Shown: in pieces, positions 22,801 through 35,500 of the stretch | How positions within the stretch are numbered: the first letter of the stretch is position 1 | Layout of the letters: each line of letters starts with the position of its first letter | NCBI GenBank assembly: GCA_020796225.1 | Contig: CM036765.1 | Span: 30,160,066 to 30,224,065 of the forward strand | DNA from: Arion vulgaris | Lineage: Eukaryota > Mollusca > Gastropoda > Stylommatophora > Arionidae | DNA: 64,000 bases | Direction of reading: 5' to 3' | Made by a program: the position numbers and the translations under genes | The notes under the pieces: generated by a model | Told to the model about the DNA's origin: nothing | What the model saw: the letters and a program-made list of their open reading frames with translations, nothing else | The model's database searches: none

Positions 22801-23459
22801 CCTTGTTGAATAATTCAGATGGAACGAAATCGACAACATAACATGAAATTATTCGATCACTGACCCAGTGTCACTATTATCATTAGTAGATACAAGAGCG
22901 ACAGGCACTGGTGTTTTATTGTGTAGAACTGTAATCTACTTGTTTTCGGATTTATCACTTGCCTGTTCCATTTTACCGCAGTTATTTACCACACTTTATC
23001 TGGAACTGATAGATTCGACCTTTTGGCACCTAGTCATCGTCTACTTTCTGTTGCATATATTTGAGATCTCAAGTTTGATATTTTTATAAGAAAGTAGCCT
23101 GCAGCAGATTGCTGTGGACATATATTTGGGTTTTAATAAATCATTATTGCGTGTTTATACATTGTACGTCTCAATTGTCTCGTGTGTTGTATTCAGTGTT
23201 GTTTGTAAGAGAAACTGCAATAAAACAAGCTACCAGTAGTCTACTGAGTAGGTGATGAATGAATTATTTAAAATTATAACAATGATTTTAAATGCAGCGT
23301 TACAAATGAGAGTCGACATTTTGACCATTAGGTCTTTATCAAATTAAGAACAAGCTTAGATATTGCGTATTTATACACTATATGTTCACTTGTTGACATG
23401 CATTTAGCCAGGCAATTGTTGTGGTATTGAATAATAATGTTGGTGTTTCTCTGTTTCAG
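22801..23459. other. upstream flank or 5' intron of the gelsolin-like gene
   Basis: No coding sequence seen. A splice acceptor (CTGTTTCAG) ends at 23459, so at least one non-coding first exon must lie further upstream; I could not place it or its promoter. At 23312-23345, CGACATTTTGACCATTAGGT resembles one arm of the fold-back element at 51916-52172. Confidence 0.5.
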
Positions 23460-23528
23460 ATCAGTAAAAGGAATCTCAATATCTCACTTTGGTTGATTTG
23501 TGCAAATTCAAATAAGCAGAAATGTCAG
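23460..23528 (+). CDS. gelsolin-like gene, exon with start codon
   Basis: Acceptor CTGTTTCAG precedes 23460; donor gtaagc follows 23528. 23460-23521 is 5' UTR with an in-frame TAA at 23513. The ATG at 23522 encodes Met-Ser plus one base of Gly-3 (phase 1). CDS starts at 23522. Because it begins with an acceptor, this is not the first transcribed exon. Confidence 0.85.
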
Positions 23529-26500
23529 GTAAGCAGGAGCACAAAATCAACCCAACCAGCTAGTTAAAATACTACTTGTCTAACAGCTCGACAAGAAAAT
23601 AGAGTTGGAGTCAACCACAATAAGTAAAACGAACATTATTGTAATATTTCTCAAATTATTTCAGCTTATTCTCAATAGAAACAATATTTTTCAATAGAAT
23701 CACACATGATGAATATTAGGACTAAACTACCACTTGTTCTTTCAATTTTGTAATAGTGTCTTCACCTTCCCGGCGATAGTACCGGCGGGCATCCATTTCT
23801 CAATAATAGTAGAAGTACAATGACAATCCCTTTTATCAATCCTGCCACCGCTTTCTCAATAGTATCACCACTTTCGCAATCGTACCATAACTTTCTCAAT
23901 AGAACAGTCACTTTCTCAATAGTATCATCACTTTTTCAATCATGTCATCCCTTTCCTAATAGCACCATCACTTTTTCAATAGTATATCACTTTCTAAATA
24001 GTATTACTTTCTCAATAGCACCATCACTTTCCTAAAAGTATTATCTTCTTCTTCTTTTGTCGTCACACTGTTATCGGGTTGTTGCTCAGTGTCGTGGTTT
24101 TCTGTTTTTGTCTTGCGCTGTTCTGGTGGCTTGTGTGGTTGTTATTTTTGCTCTTTCACAGGATTCTGCTATGCCATCTACCATCTTTTCCGTGGTCTCC
24201 TCTTGCCTTCTTTCCCGATGTTCTGTTGTAGAAGACTCTGTATACTGTGGAGTTTGGATGCATTCTTATTAAGTGGCCAAACCACTTCATTCTTTGTTTC
24301 TCTATGTAATTCAAGCACAGTTTTCTGCCAACTTTCTTTCTTATGCTGATGATTCTGTCTTTTCTTGTGTTGTTGGTAACTTTTCGCAGGCAACGCATTT
24401 TACATGTAGTTATTTTTGTGACTGCCTTTGCTCAATGTCCATTTTTGGCTCTGGTAACACAAAGTAGGTATAAAAATGCTGTTGATCATCTGTTGCTTAG
24501 CTGCCTAGGAAATTTTTGGGCGCCTTAACAATGGGGCTTGCTGGTAGGTTACAGTATTTGCTTTTTGCACTCTAGCCTCTATCTCTCTATCTAGTCTTAC
24601 GTCTTCTGTGAATATGCTTCCTAAGTATTTGAATTCTTTCACTTGGTTTATTTTAGTGCCATTGACATGGATGTCTAATATATTATCACTTTCCAAAAAG
24701 TGTCATTATTCTATCCTAATATCACCATCACTTTCTCAATAATATAATCCCGTTTTTCAACATTACATCATTAGCATTTTAAAAATATGTATCTTCAATA
24801 TTTTAAATCGGTTGATTGATTGATTGATTGATAGGATCATCATCATTGCGCTTCAGTGAGTAACCATGTGTGCTCCGATCTCTTTCTTAATCAGGAAGAT
24901 CTCAACTGCAGTACATGAACTCCATAACACCTGCAAGGGTCCCTGATGCAATTTGGAAGAGGGTGGTCAGGGATCTCTCCAAAAATATCCAGATAGCTCC
25001 ACGAGGTAGCGAACCTGGTACCTTTGTCATGAGAGACGAGCACCTAACCTCTATGCCACAGAGGCCCCTAGCAAATCTTTTATCATTAACATGCTGTCTA
25101 CTATAATTTGATAATCTGAACTTAATGTGCAGTTAACCTATTTTTTCTCTTTAAATTGACAAATACACATCAAGCCCCTAATACTTGCATTTTTATTCAG
25201 GATTAGTGAAAGCCAAAAAATATGACTGGAAGGATTCCAACATGGCAAAGGTTGGGACTGCTGAAGACAGACATGTCAAAAGTAAGTGTTCATGGACAGG
25301 CTTATATGTCACATATAGAAATGATCATTCTTTGACTGGGATTTAAAGAAAATATTAAAGTGTTTAGCATGTTAGTTATGAACTTAAGATTTCTTTCTAA
25401 ATAATCTTGAAAACCATTATCTAACACTATTTATTTTGGTTCAGTCACACGACAGTATTATTATTATTTTATTTCTCTTGTATCGATATACGTTAAATAG
25501 AGACTGCAAGTAGTTTCTTCATATTGTTCTATCCTGGCAGCTCGTTCAATCTCTGTTATGGAATTGAATCTTATATTTCTTGCCTCTCTCAGTAAAGTTT
25601 GTTTCTAGGTTTCCCTAGATAGATTAAACATTATTTGAAAAATTATGTTTATTTTGTACTTTAGTAGCTTCACTATAGTCTGTTGTGTTTATCAACAACT
25701 TATATTAGACTCTGCGTAGAACCATCACCAGAGAAGGCTCAACGATGGGCCTAGTAAACATTAAAGACCTAAAACAGATAGCAACGAACCGCGAGACATG
25801 GAGAACTATGACCTATGCGCCGCCCACAGGCCCAAGAGGAAAGACTAACTAACTTTGTATTTGTCTAGCAACTTATTTTGTTTTTCTGTGTTTTCTTGCA
25901 ACTAAAATCTTCATTTCTGTTTATGTCTTGAAATTGATTCTGTTTCTGACTATTAGTAGGGAAACATATGCTATTTTTCTGTGTTCAACAGAAGCATCAG
26001 CTGCAACTGAACCTGCCTGGAGGGGTGCTGGAAAGGAACCAGGAGTACAAGTCTGGAAAATTGTTGTAAGTAAAATTGGAAAGCATTAAACTATGGATTG
26101 TGTATGTTGCTAAAGGAGTGGCATTTGTGTTGCTGTTTATTTATTGCATGTTGTTAGAGCTAACATTGTGGTGTTCTGAGCATCCCTATAGATACTCAAG
26201 CAATTTCAATAGATAGCAAAGTGGGGGCTTACTGATGGATTCCAGCAGCTTCTTATTTGTGAACACGCTAAGTTTGCCCTTGTATGCCACCATTCCTTCT
26301 TGTGAGACATTTATTTTAAACTGTTGAAGTCTCAGGACTGTATCCTCATCAATAGCTACATTAAAATCTTTAGTGCCTTCAAAACGTCATCCTCATGTTT
26401 ATACACTGTTATCATATCCACTCCTGCGTTAACCCAAACTCCCACGTTGAATGACAGTAGAATCATTTTAATATATCAATGTTTGTGGCCTCTATATATT

Positions 26501-29500
26501 TCACCCACTCTTGCGGAAGACATCTGTTCTGTCTCTGTCGTAACATGAAGTGAGAGGTCAACGTGATAATTGCCTCATTCAAGTGTGTCAGTTCTGATGT
26601 CTGAGTATGTTTGTGTGTTTGGGTATCTGAATATTCTGTGGGTCTGAGTATATGTGTAGTACATATTATTGTGTGCATGCATGTGTGTATGTCTGTATGT
26701 GCCCATATGCTCCTTACCAAGCATATTATAAAAAACAAATAATGATAGCTGTTCAATGACTGGAACCATAGCATGTAAAACAATGTGCAAACGAAATCAT
26801 CACTTTATGAGAACATAATTGTTTTAGTGCTAGTTTCCTGCAGTGAATGATTCATTATCATCATCATTCCAAGTAGGAATGTTGATGATAATGTGCTCTG
26901 TGTATATACGTGTATTTGTTTCATGGAAGAAGGTTAGACTATGTGTCCCTTGTCTGTGTGTGTGTCTGTTTGTGTACATACTTATAGACATTTACCAACA
27001 CACACACGAAATGCACAGATAGTAAGAAAGGATACCTTAATATCCTGCTAAGAGGAATTTCCCCTTTGTTAGGCACTTTTCAATGATCTCCTTATTCCTG
27101 GTTTGTTTACATAATAATCACTACTTATCTCTTATCTTAACCACATTTGCCATGAAGCGTCATGGGGAGAGTTAGTTTTCTATCTTGTGCCAGGCGTGTT
27201 GCGCTTGACGTTGTCAGTCCACGCTTTCGCAGGGACTCTGAGATGTTATCTATCTATCGTGTTCTTGACATGTCTCGTGCTCTGCGCCCTGAGTGTCGAT
27301 TATTGTAGGCACGTGATGGTAGTAAATGTGGTTCCATTCTCATTAGATGACCGAACCACTTGATTCTTTGCTTCTCGATGTACTGTATGCATGGTATAGT
27401 ACCAACGATGCTTCTGATATTCTCGTTTCGCACTCTATCTCTCCTTGTAACGTTGACAGCTTTTCGTAGACATCTCATTTCACATGTTGTAATCTTTATT
27501 TCTTGTGTCTTAGTCTGGGCCATGTTTGGCACTGATGGAATAAATATACAGTTTATCAGTTGTCGTTTGACTGCTATGTTAAGGCTTGGATGTTTTAATA
27601 GTGGTGACAGTTGGTATGTCACTGTGTTTGCCTTCTGGCATCTAGTCTCGATTTCTCTGTCCATCTTTCCATCACTGAATGCGTATTATTAAAGCTCTTT
27701 AACAAAATCAATATCCCAACCAAAAGTGTTAACCCTTTCTCGCTCTTATCTATTTTATTTATCTATTTTTTATTTTCAGAATTTCAAGGTGGTGCCATCT
27801 CCTAAGGATGAGTTTGGAAAATTTTATGAAGGCGATTCTTATATAGTGCTTAATGTGAGTATATTTATTTCACAGCTTAATGTGCATTATTTATTTCAAT
27901 ATTTTAACAAACATTAACTATATTTTTTTCTTTTACCTTTACAGAATACATTTACAGTATTTTTGTCATTGATTTTATCTGTAACTTAGACTACTTCTTT
28001 CACTGCTTATTACTTGTGTCTATTTCAGATTTTTTAACAGACTTTTATATAATTTCTCTTCCTTTTTAGTACTTCTTTTTAGACTTTATTAAAAAGTAAT
28101 TTTATTTTCTTACATTACATTTATATTTTTGGGACAAGTCTACTGATTAAAAAAAAAAGTATATCTCTCTTAATGAATTTTTACTTTTGAAAGTGAAGTT
28201 ATTCAATGACTAGCTATGTCCATCTTTGAATTATTGAAAATTCAGTGAGAGCTGTTGGTTATTGGAAAAAACCATGATTATTAGAGACATTAAACTACAG
28301 AATGAGAATATGCGACTTTAAAAAAAATGCCACAGTTGAAACTCAAAAAAGAGAAAAATTCTATGAGCAGACTAGGAAAAATAAATTTAACATTCATTCA
28401 GTAAAATTGTGATCACATAAAGTGCAGTTGTCATTTATGCTATTTTTGAAATATAAACTGATACTTTGTCCACTGTTTACCTGAGTGTACAAAATCAATT
28501 TATGAGTTATATATTTCAAGTTTGAATCACTTAAATTGTATGCATATGAAACTGCGCTTTCCATGAAATTAAAGTAATTTTTTATGAAATATCTTTTAAA
28601 TTCATTCTTTATGTTTAAATTCTTATGTCTTGCAGGTTGATCATTTGTTGCATTTATTTTTGGCCAGTTTTGTTTAGATTTGTTTCCTGATTTTAATGCT
28701 ATGTTCATTTACTTTCCCTTTTTTTTTTAAACCTCTGCAGGCTGAGATTAAAGTTTACTTTTCTGTATGCAAAATTAGCTTAAATTATTCTTATTTAGAT
28801 ACTCTTTTTATTTTAATATTTGAGGTCTCTGCTAAGATTTTTATTATTGTTAAGTTAATAATCCTTGCAATTTTGTTAGCTTAACTCTTAGTAGACCATC
28901 ATTTGTTTGTAGAATAAAAACACCCTTTAGTGTGGCTCCTGGTAAAAAGGCATCCATCCAAAAGCCACGTAGTTTGGCATTTGGTCCACAAGGTGCAGCT
29001 TTATAATTTTAAGTTTGTCGTAACAATTACTAGTTAAAAATTTCATAATTTATTTTCTCATTTTTATCATACATTTAGCTTTAAGATTTTCTTTCATGTT
29101 TCTTTATTTTAATTAAATTTAGTATTAATGCATTGTACTTTTGGTTTAATGATAAACCTTATCAGGCATATCATGATGAAGAAGAATCTGTAAGTCAAAA
29201 GTCACATGTATTTGTGTGTGCTTATTCTGTAATGTTCAGTGTCTGAACACTGTGTGTGTATTGTTCGTATACTCTTACACATCTTGGTAATCTGCCATAA
29301 AAACATGTTTATCTCACCTGCTTTAAAAGAAATCAAATGCACAGGTGTAATAATGTGTGTTGATATCGTTCAGTAAAAGATATGTTTCACAACTTCTTAA
29401 GTCAGAACTTAATTTCTCATCTTTGTATCAAGAGTAATTAATTAATTAATTAGTTGACCAGAACTTCTTCTTCTTCTTACGCCCATATTGACCACTTGTT

Positions 29501-32500
29501 AACCACTCGGTCTGATTTGTGTGCGATCTGAGCCTAAGAGTGATTGTACATTGTGCAAGTTATGCGCCCACAAGTAGGCCAGTGCATCTAATTTCTGCAA
29601 TGCTTTTTATTTACTAGGATAGCTTCCCTAGGCCCCTACATCAGTCACCTATTACGGCATGCCTGTTAGGTCGCAGTGGTACTATTCTTTGCTTCCCTTG
29701 CGGGCCCCAGCACTACACGGACGGTTGACCAGAACTAACATTACTTCACCCTGAATTGACCTATAGATGTTCAGTCTCTCCGAACAGATGTTGAAGAGCA
29801 TACACACTGGTAGTTCCTGTATTTAGATGGTTATATACAAGTCATTCATCTTCACAGTGGCTTTTTGCAGACACATGTCATGTGCAATGCTAAAATCCTC
29901 CAGTCTCAAGATCACATATTTATAATAATGAAAAAGAAGACTGTTCTGAAGAGGTTCTGATATGTTACTTTATCCATATCAAATGTGCCAACTATTCACA
30001 CTTCAAAGCTAACATGGCAGTTCTAGATAGTTGTAGCCCTGATGATGAGAACTGCTACACTTAGCCTAGGATCCTGGGCGTATGAACTTCACCACATATG
30101 CTCAGGATTGCTAGAAGGTTCTCTGTTATCACATGACTCTGTTGTTAAAAATTAATATCGTCTGGCATTGTCTAGCCCCTAATGCAATAAAGCATCCCCA
30201 GAAGCTAAAGTTCTTGTTGTTGCGTAAAATATGCAGCAGAAATTGTTGTGAGCTCAAATTTTGTTGTAGCATTTTCTTTGATGTTGTCTATTCATCTGTC
30301 TCTTGGCCTTCTTCGTGGTCTAAGACTTGATCTTCGACACAAAGTGGTAGTTTACTAGATTTCATACTTACTTGATGGCAGAAAACTGTTATTTAATGTC
30401 TCTCTACAAATATTATGACAGATGTGGTTCATACAACTATTTTTATGTCTGTGCTTCTTATTCTGCCTATTCTGGTAACGTTGATGGCTTTTTTCAAACA
30501 CCTTAACTCTCACACTGTGATCTGTCTACTCCTGTTTCTTATCAATAGTCCATGTTTAACATTGTTAGTAGAGTGTTGGATTGAATGTGCAATTTATAAT
30601 CTGCATTTGAAAGTGCAAACTGATCTTTAAGTGTTTAAAATATGGTGTTAGTTATTATCTCACTGCCATAACCTCCTGGCATTTTATTTTTATTTCACTC
30701 TCAAATATGCAGGTTTTTAAAATGAATTCTGGTTAATTAACACTGTGGCCTGCTTAATTTTGAAACCATTGATATCTATGTTAAGTGGATTTGATGACCA
30801 ACAGATCTTCATGTTCTATGTCATTAAGGTGTCTATCTTTGAATTATAACTTTCACTTGATGCATTTAGGGAGCTTGTGTAGTATTAGAACTTGCTTTCA
30901 ATTCTTATACATCAAACTTTGGTCATCTGCAAAAGCAACTCGTTGAGTGAATTTTGTTATAAATTGGTTTCATTGCAAGGTTTACCATCTACTGGGTTAG
31001 TCTCCGAGTTTGCTCCAAGTATGACCAAGTGGTCTCAAATTGCTGAAAAGCATAACAGACTAAAATACCCAGACATAACATTAGATCACAATCTCTAGTA
31101 TAAACACTATGTCTAGGAAACTTTACAGAACTGCAAACAAGGCTCTGCAACACTAAAACAAAATATGGCAGTAAAGGGTACAAGTTTCATTAGGACATAA
31201 AAGCTAGAGATGAATGTAATTCTGCAAATTATTGACTCTTGAAGTGATTCAGTCCATTGTATACGCATCAAAACAACCTCCACCTTTTGGATCATACTCA
31301 ATGAATCACTCAGAATACATGCATGAGAAATTATACTCAATGAATCACTCAGAATACATGCATGAGAAATTATACTCAATGAATCACTCAGAATACATGC
31401 ATGAGAAATTATACTCAATGAATCACTCAGAATACATGCATGAGAAATTATACTCAATGAATCACTCAGAATACATGCATGAGAAATTATACTCAATGAA
31501 TCACTCAGAATACATGCATGAGAAATTATACTCAATGAATCACTCAGAATACATGCATGAGAAATTACACTCATCTTTGTTCCTGGTCACAAAATGGGTG
31601 TTGATGGCAATGAGAGAGCAGACAGGCTTGCTGGCATTGTCACCATATCGAGGGTTCACAGGGATAGGATAGAGCTGACAATATGAACATCCTCATAGAG
31701 TATGACTTCAAAAAGCACTTTTATCTAAACCTATCCATTTTAACTGCCAGATTGCAAGAGCTTGGATTAAAGATTGGAGTGTCCAGAAAAGAATAGCACA
31801 ACAGGTATATGAGTAGGTTCATCAGTCAACATTGAACTGGTACTGTTAGTCACTGGACACTGTTGAAGATCTTGCAAAGCAGATTGAAGCACATATGGAC
31901 ATGTCTGGAGTGCAATGAAGATATTCCAAACTGAAACTGAAACCTACAGAAGGACACAAAAATACATATTCTGTTTCTTCATGTTCATCAGGACCAGCAA
32001 ATAACAAAATAATACTGAAATAGATAACAAAGAAATACAAATAATTACACAAAAGGAAGGAAAAGTTTTTAAAATACTGCTGAGATTTACAATAAAAATC
32101 TGACCAAATGGTGAACCAGGATCTTGAGATAATTTATGTTTATATCAAAAAAAAAACATTAGATGCTGCACTCATTATTCATGTCACATGTCATCAAGCT
32201 CATACCTTTCTTACCCTGAAGTATTCATTGAAGAACAGCATTATAATTGTTTTTGTTAAATTCTTAAATGTGCCCACCTTTAATTTTCTACATTTCCCAT
32301 GATTTTATCAGCTTCTATGACAATGCCCGCTCCTTTTACTATTGCAAGTATCTTTACATTCATCTTGATATCAGCTAATGTACTCCTGACCTCTATCCCC
32401 AGTACTACTTTTGTGACACAACCAATACCATCACCATTTTTCTTAATGCATTCATCATTTCTACTATTGCAAACACTTCTTTCACGCCGTCAATGTTCAT

Positions 32501-35500
32501 TTCTAATCACTTGGCTTCGATCATCCCATTTACTGTTATCACTTGTATCATGATTTATGACACTGTGTCTACTTCTACAATAGCACTTTAAATATTTACC
32601 AAATCCGTTTTATACATCATGACAGCAAACAAGTCGTGCCACCATTATAAGTATCGATTACATCCTTTTTTATCACTTTATCAAATTTGTAAAGCAACTT
32701 TGGCTTCTTTCTAACAACCGTAAATTTACTTTTCCCTTTTTATACAACATAGTATTCAGTATTTATATAATATTTATTTTACAAGGGAGTTTTTTGTTTA
32801 GTGAATCGGTAGAGACAGTAGTTCATCTCGGTTCATGACATTTAAAAATCATACCTTATTGATTTCTATCAAGAATTCCATTAATGTTTAAAATATTTAG
32901 AAAAATAAAGTTAGTACTTTTTAAAAATTTAGTTGAGTTACTTATTATTTAGACATGAAACAAATAGAATATATGTTTGCATTTATACAGATAATTTTTT
33001 GGTAAGAATATATTATACTTCATCTTATCATTAAACTATGAATGTATTATCTGTTTTTCTATGGAAACACTTGCAACTCTTGCTCACTTACTTTACTTCT
33101 GTCTTAGCAATTAATAGTTTCTTTTGATTGCACAAAGCAATTAATAGTTTCTTTTGATTGCACAAAGCAATTAATGCAATGTGCGTTAACGAAATAATGA
33201 ATTTAATAATAGTCTGTAATTTCTTACTTTGGGTGTCAAATCAATAATGGGCCCAAAGACATGATGAATAATATGACATGTCAGGAAAAGGGATATGACA
33301 CTAACTAATCTATACCTTACCTTCATGTAGTGACATTGTAAATATTCTGTATCATTACAGTCCTGTGAAACAAATAGGAATCAGATAATGAAGCTACCAA
33401 TGTCTTGTAGTTTTCTATATCCTCTTTTTGTCTCATTTGACAGATGAGACTTTTTTAGACTCTGAACCCAACACATAACACTTAATAATCACTTGAACAG
33501 AATTCATCCACAACACACTCCAGAGTGCTAACTGTGCGCACATCATCATGAAACCGTTGACCACCACCTCTTCAAGTGTCAAGCACTAGATGACATCAGA
33601 AAGACCCTCCTTCCTCCAAGGCCAGATAAATGGAACACATTATATGGAACAAAAGAACAACTTACAAACACATGCAGATACCACTACATAGCATTGGGCC
33701 GAAGGGCAAAAGCTCAAGTGCCGCTGGATCATTGAAGAAGATGAAGAAGACAGATGAGGCTTCTACAAAATATTTCCATTGTTGCTGTTCTGCTGCCTTT
33801 CTACTAATTGTTTCCCATGTCAGACCACATTCTTTCAACTTTCTTTCCACAGTTCTTTTTCATATTTTCCTTGTACATAAGACCTTTTTGCCCATCCGCT
33901 GTCCATCTGACAGCTGTCCTAACTAATGTTGAGTTGTAGTAGCTGGAATTTATTTCTCAGCTGGACTTAGTATGAGATTTTGTACATATATGTGGATACT
34001 GTCCTTGCTGTCTCCTCTCTTTACAAGTACATCTATGTGGATGCTAAGTCCTTGCTGTCTCCTCTCTTTACAAATACATGTATGTGTGTGCTAATTCCTT
34101 GCTGTCTCCTCTCTTTACAAATACATGTATGTGTGTGCTAATTCCTTGCTGTCTCCTCTCTTTACAAGTACATGTATGTGGATGCTAAGTCCTTGCTGTC
34201 TACAAGTACATGTATGTGGCTGCTAAGTCCTTGCTGTCTCCTCTCTTTACAAGTACATGTATGTGGATGCTAAGTCCTTGCTGTCTACAAGTACATGTAT
34301 GTGGATGCTAAGTCCTTGCTGTCTCCTCTCTTTACAAGTACATGTATGTGTGTGCTATGTTCTTGCTGTCTCCTCTCTTTACAAGTACATGTATGTGTGT
34401 GCTATGTTCTTGATGTCTTCTCTCTTTACAAGTACATGTGTGCTAATTCCTTGCTGTCTCCTCTCTTTACAAATACATGTATGTGGATGCTAAGTCCTTG
34501 CTATATCATCTTTTGAATGCTCAAGCTAACACACAGTTGCTGATACAGGATAAAATGTGTACCTACAATATTATTGATTATTTTTCAAGCTCCTGACAAA
34601 TGTGAGCAGATTAAATCTCTGGTATTTTTAGATCAATTTTCTACGAACATTTGGGGTGATTCATGGCTGCCTGCTATTGATTTTCTTTTTCAATGTTATC
34701 AAAACTATATGGCTATTGCTGCAATGACTGTGCTTTATTTTTTATCAATAGTAGAAAACTTGTGTCAGTATACATTCTTGTCTATGATAGTGTGTGAGGA
34801 GTAGGCAGTGAGTAAACAAACAAAACTGCATGATTCATGGTTACATTAAAGTTACATTGCAGCAGGAAATGTCAACTAGGTAGAAGAAAGATAAAGAGAA
34901 AAATAAAATAATAGCAGTTATATAATAGAGGGTGAGTCAATAAGTAAGTCACTCAGTTCTGTGGGATGGCAGGTAAATGTAGTTGGTGTTTTCTAAAGGT
35001 GTCATTAGGTGACAGCAACATCGAACTTTATATTCCCGTTCATCAGGTGGTGCCAGGTGGTGCATGAAAGCGCATAAACATAATGGCGACTGTATCTACG
35101 GAGTGTACAACCAAAGAGCAACGTGCTGTTGTGCGGTTTTTTGTGGACAAAGGACTGCCTGCAAAGGACATTCATAAGGAAATGCTTCCTGTTTATGGTG
35201 ACAGATGTTTGTCCCGTAAAGCGGTGCATAGCTGGGTAGAAAAATTTTCTCAAGGACGCTCTAAACTTGTTGATGAAATCCGGTCTGGTCATCCTGTTGA
35301 GATTGCAATAGAAGCATCCATGCAGCGAGTGGAGGAGATGATTAGAGGTTACAGGCGAGTAACGATAGACTCTGTAGCATCTGCAATAGGGTGCTCACAT
35401 GGTTCTACAGCATATCGATTGAAATTTAAGAAAGTGTGCTCAAGGTGGGTACCCAGACAACTGAAGGAGGAACACCAAGTGAACCGATTTGGCCTGTCCT

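Noticed and set aside
28737..28885. Candidate extra exon after CTCTGCAG at 28740
   Set aside because: The following frame has no gelsolin similarity, no good donor, and would disrupt repeat 1.
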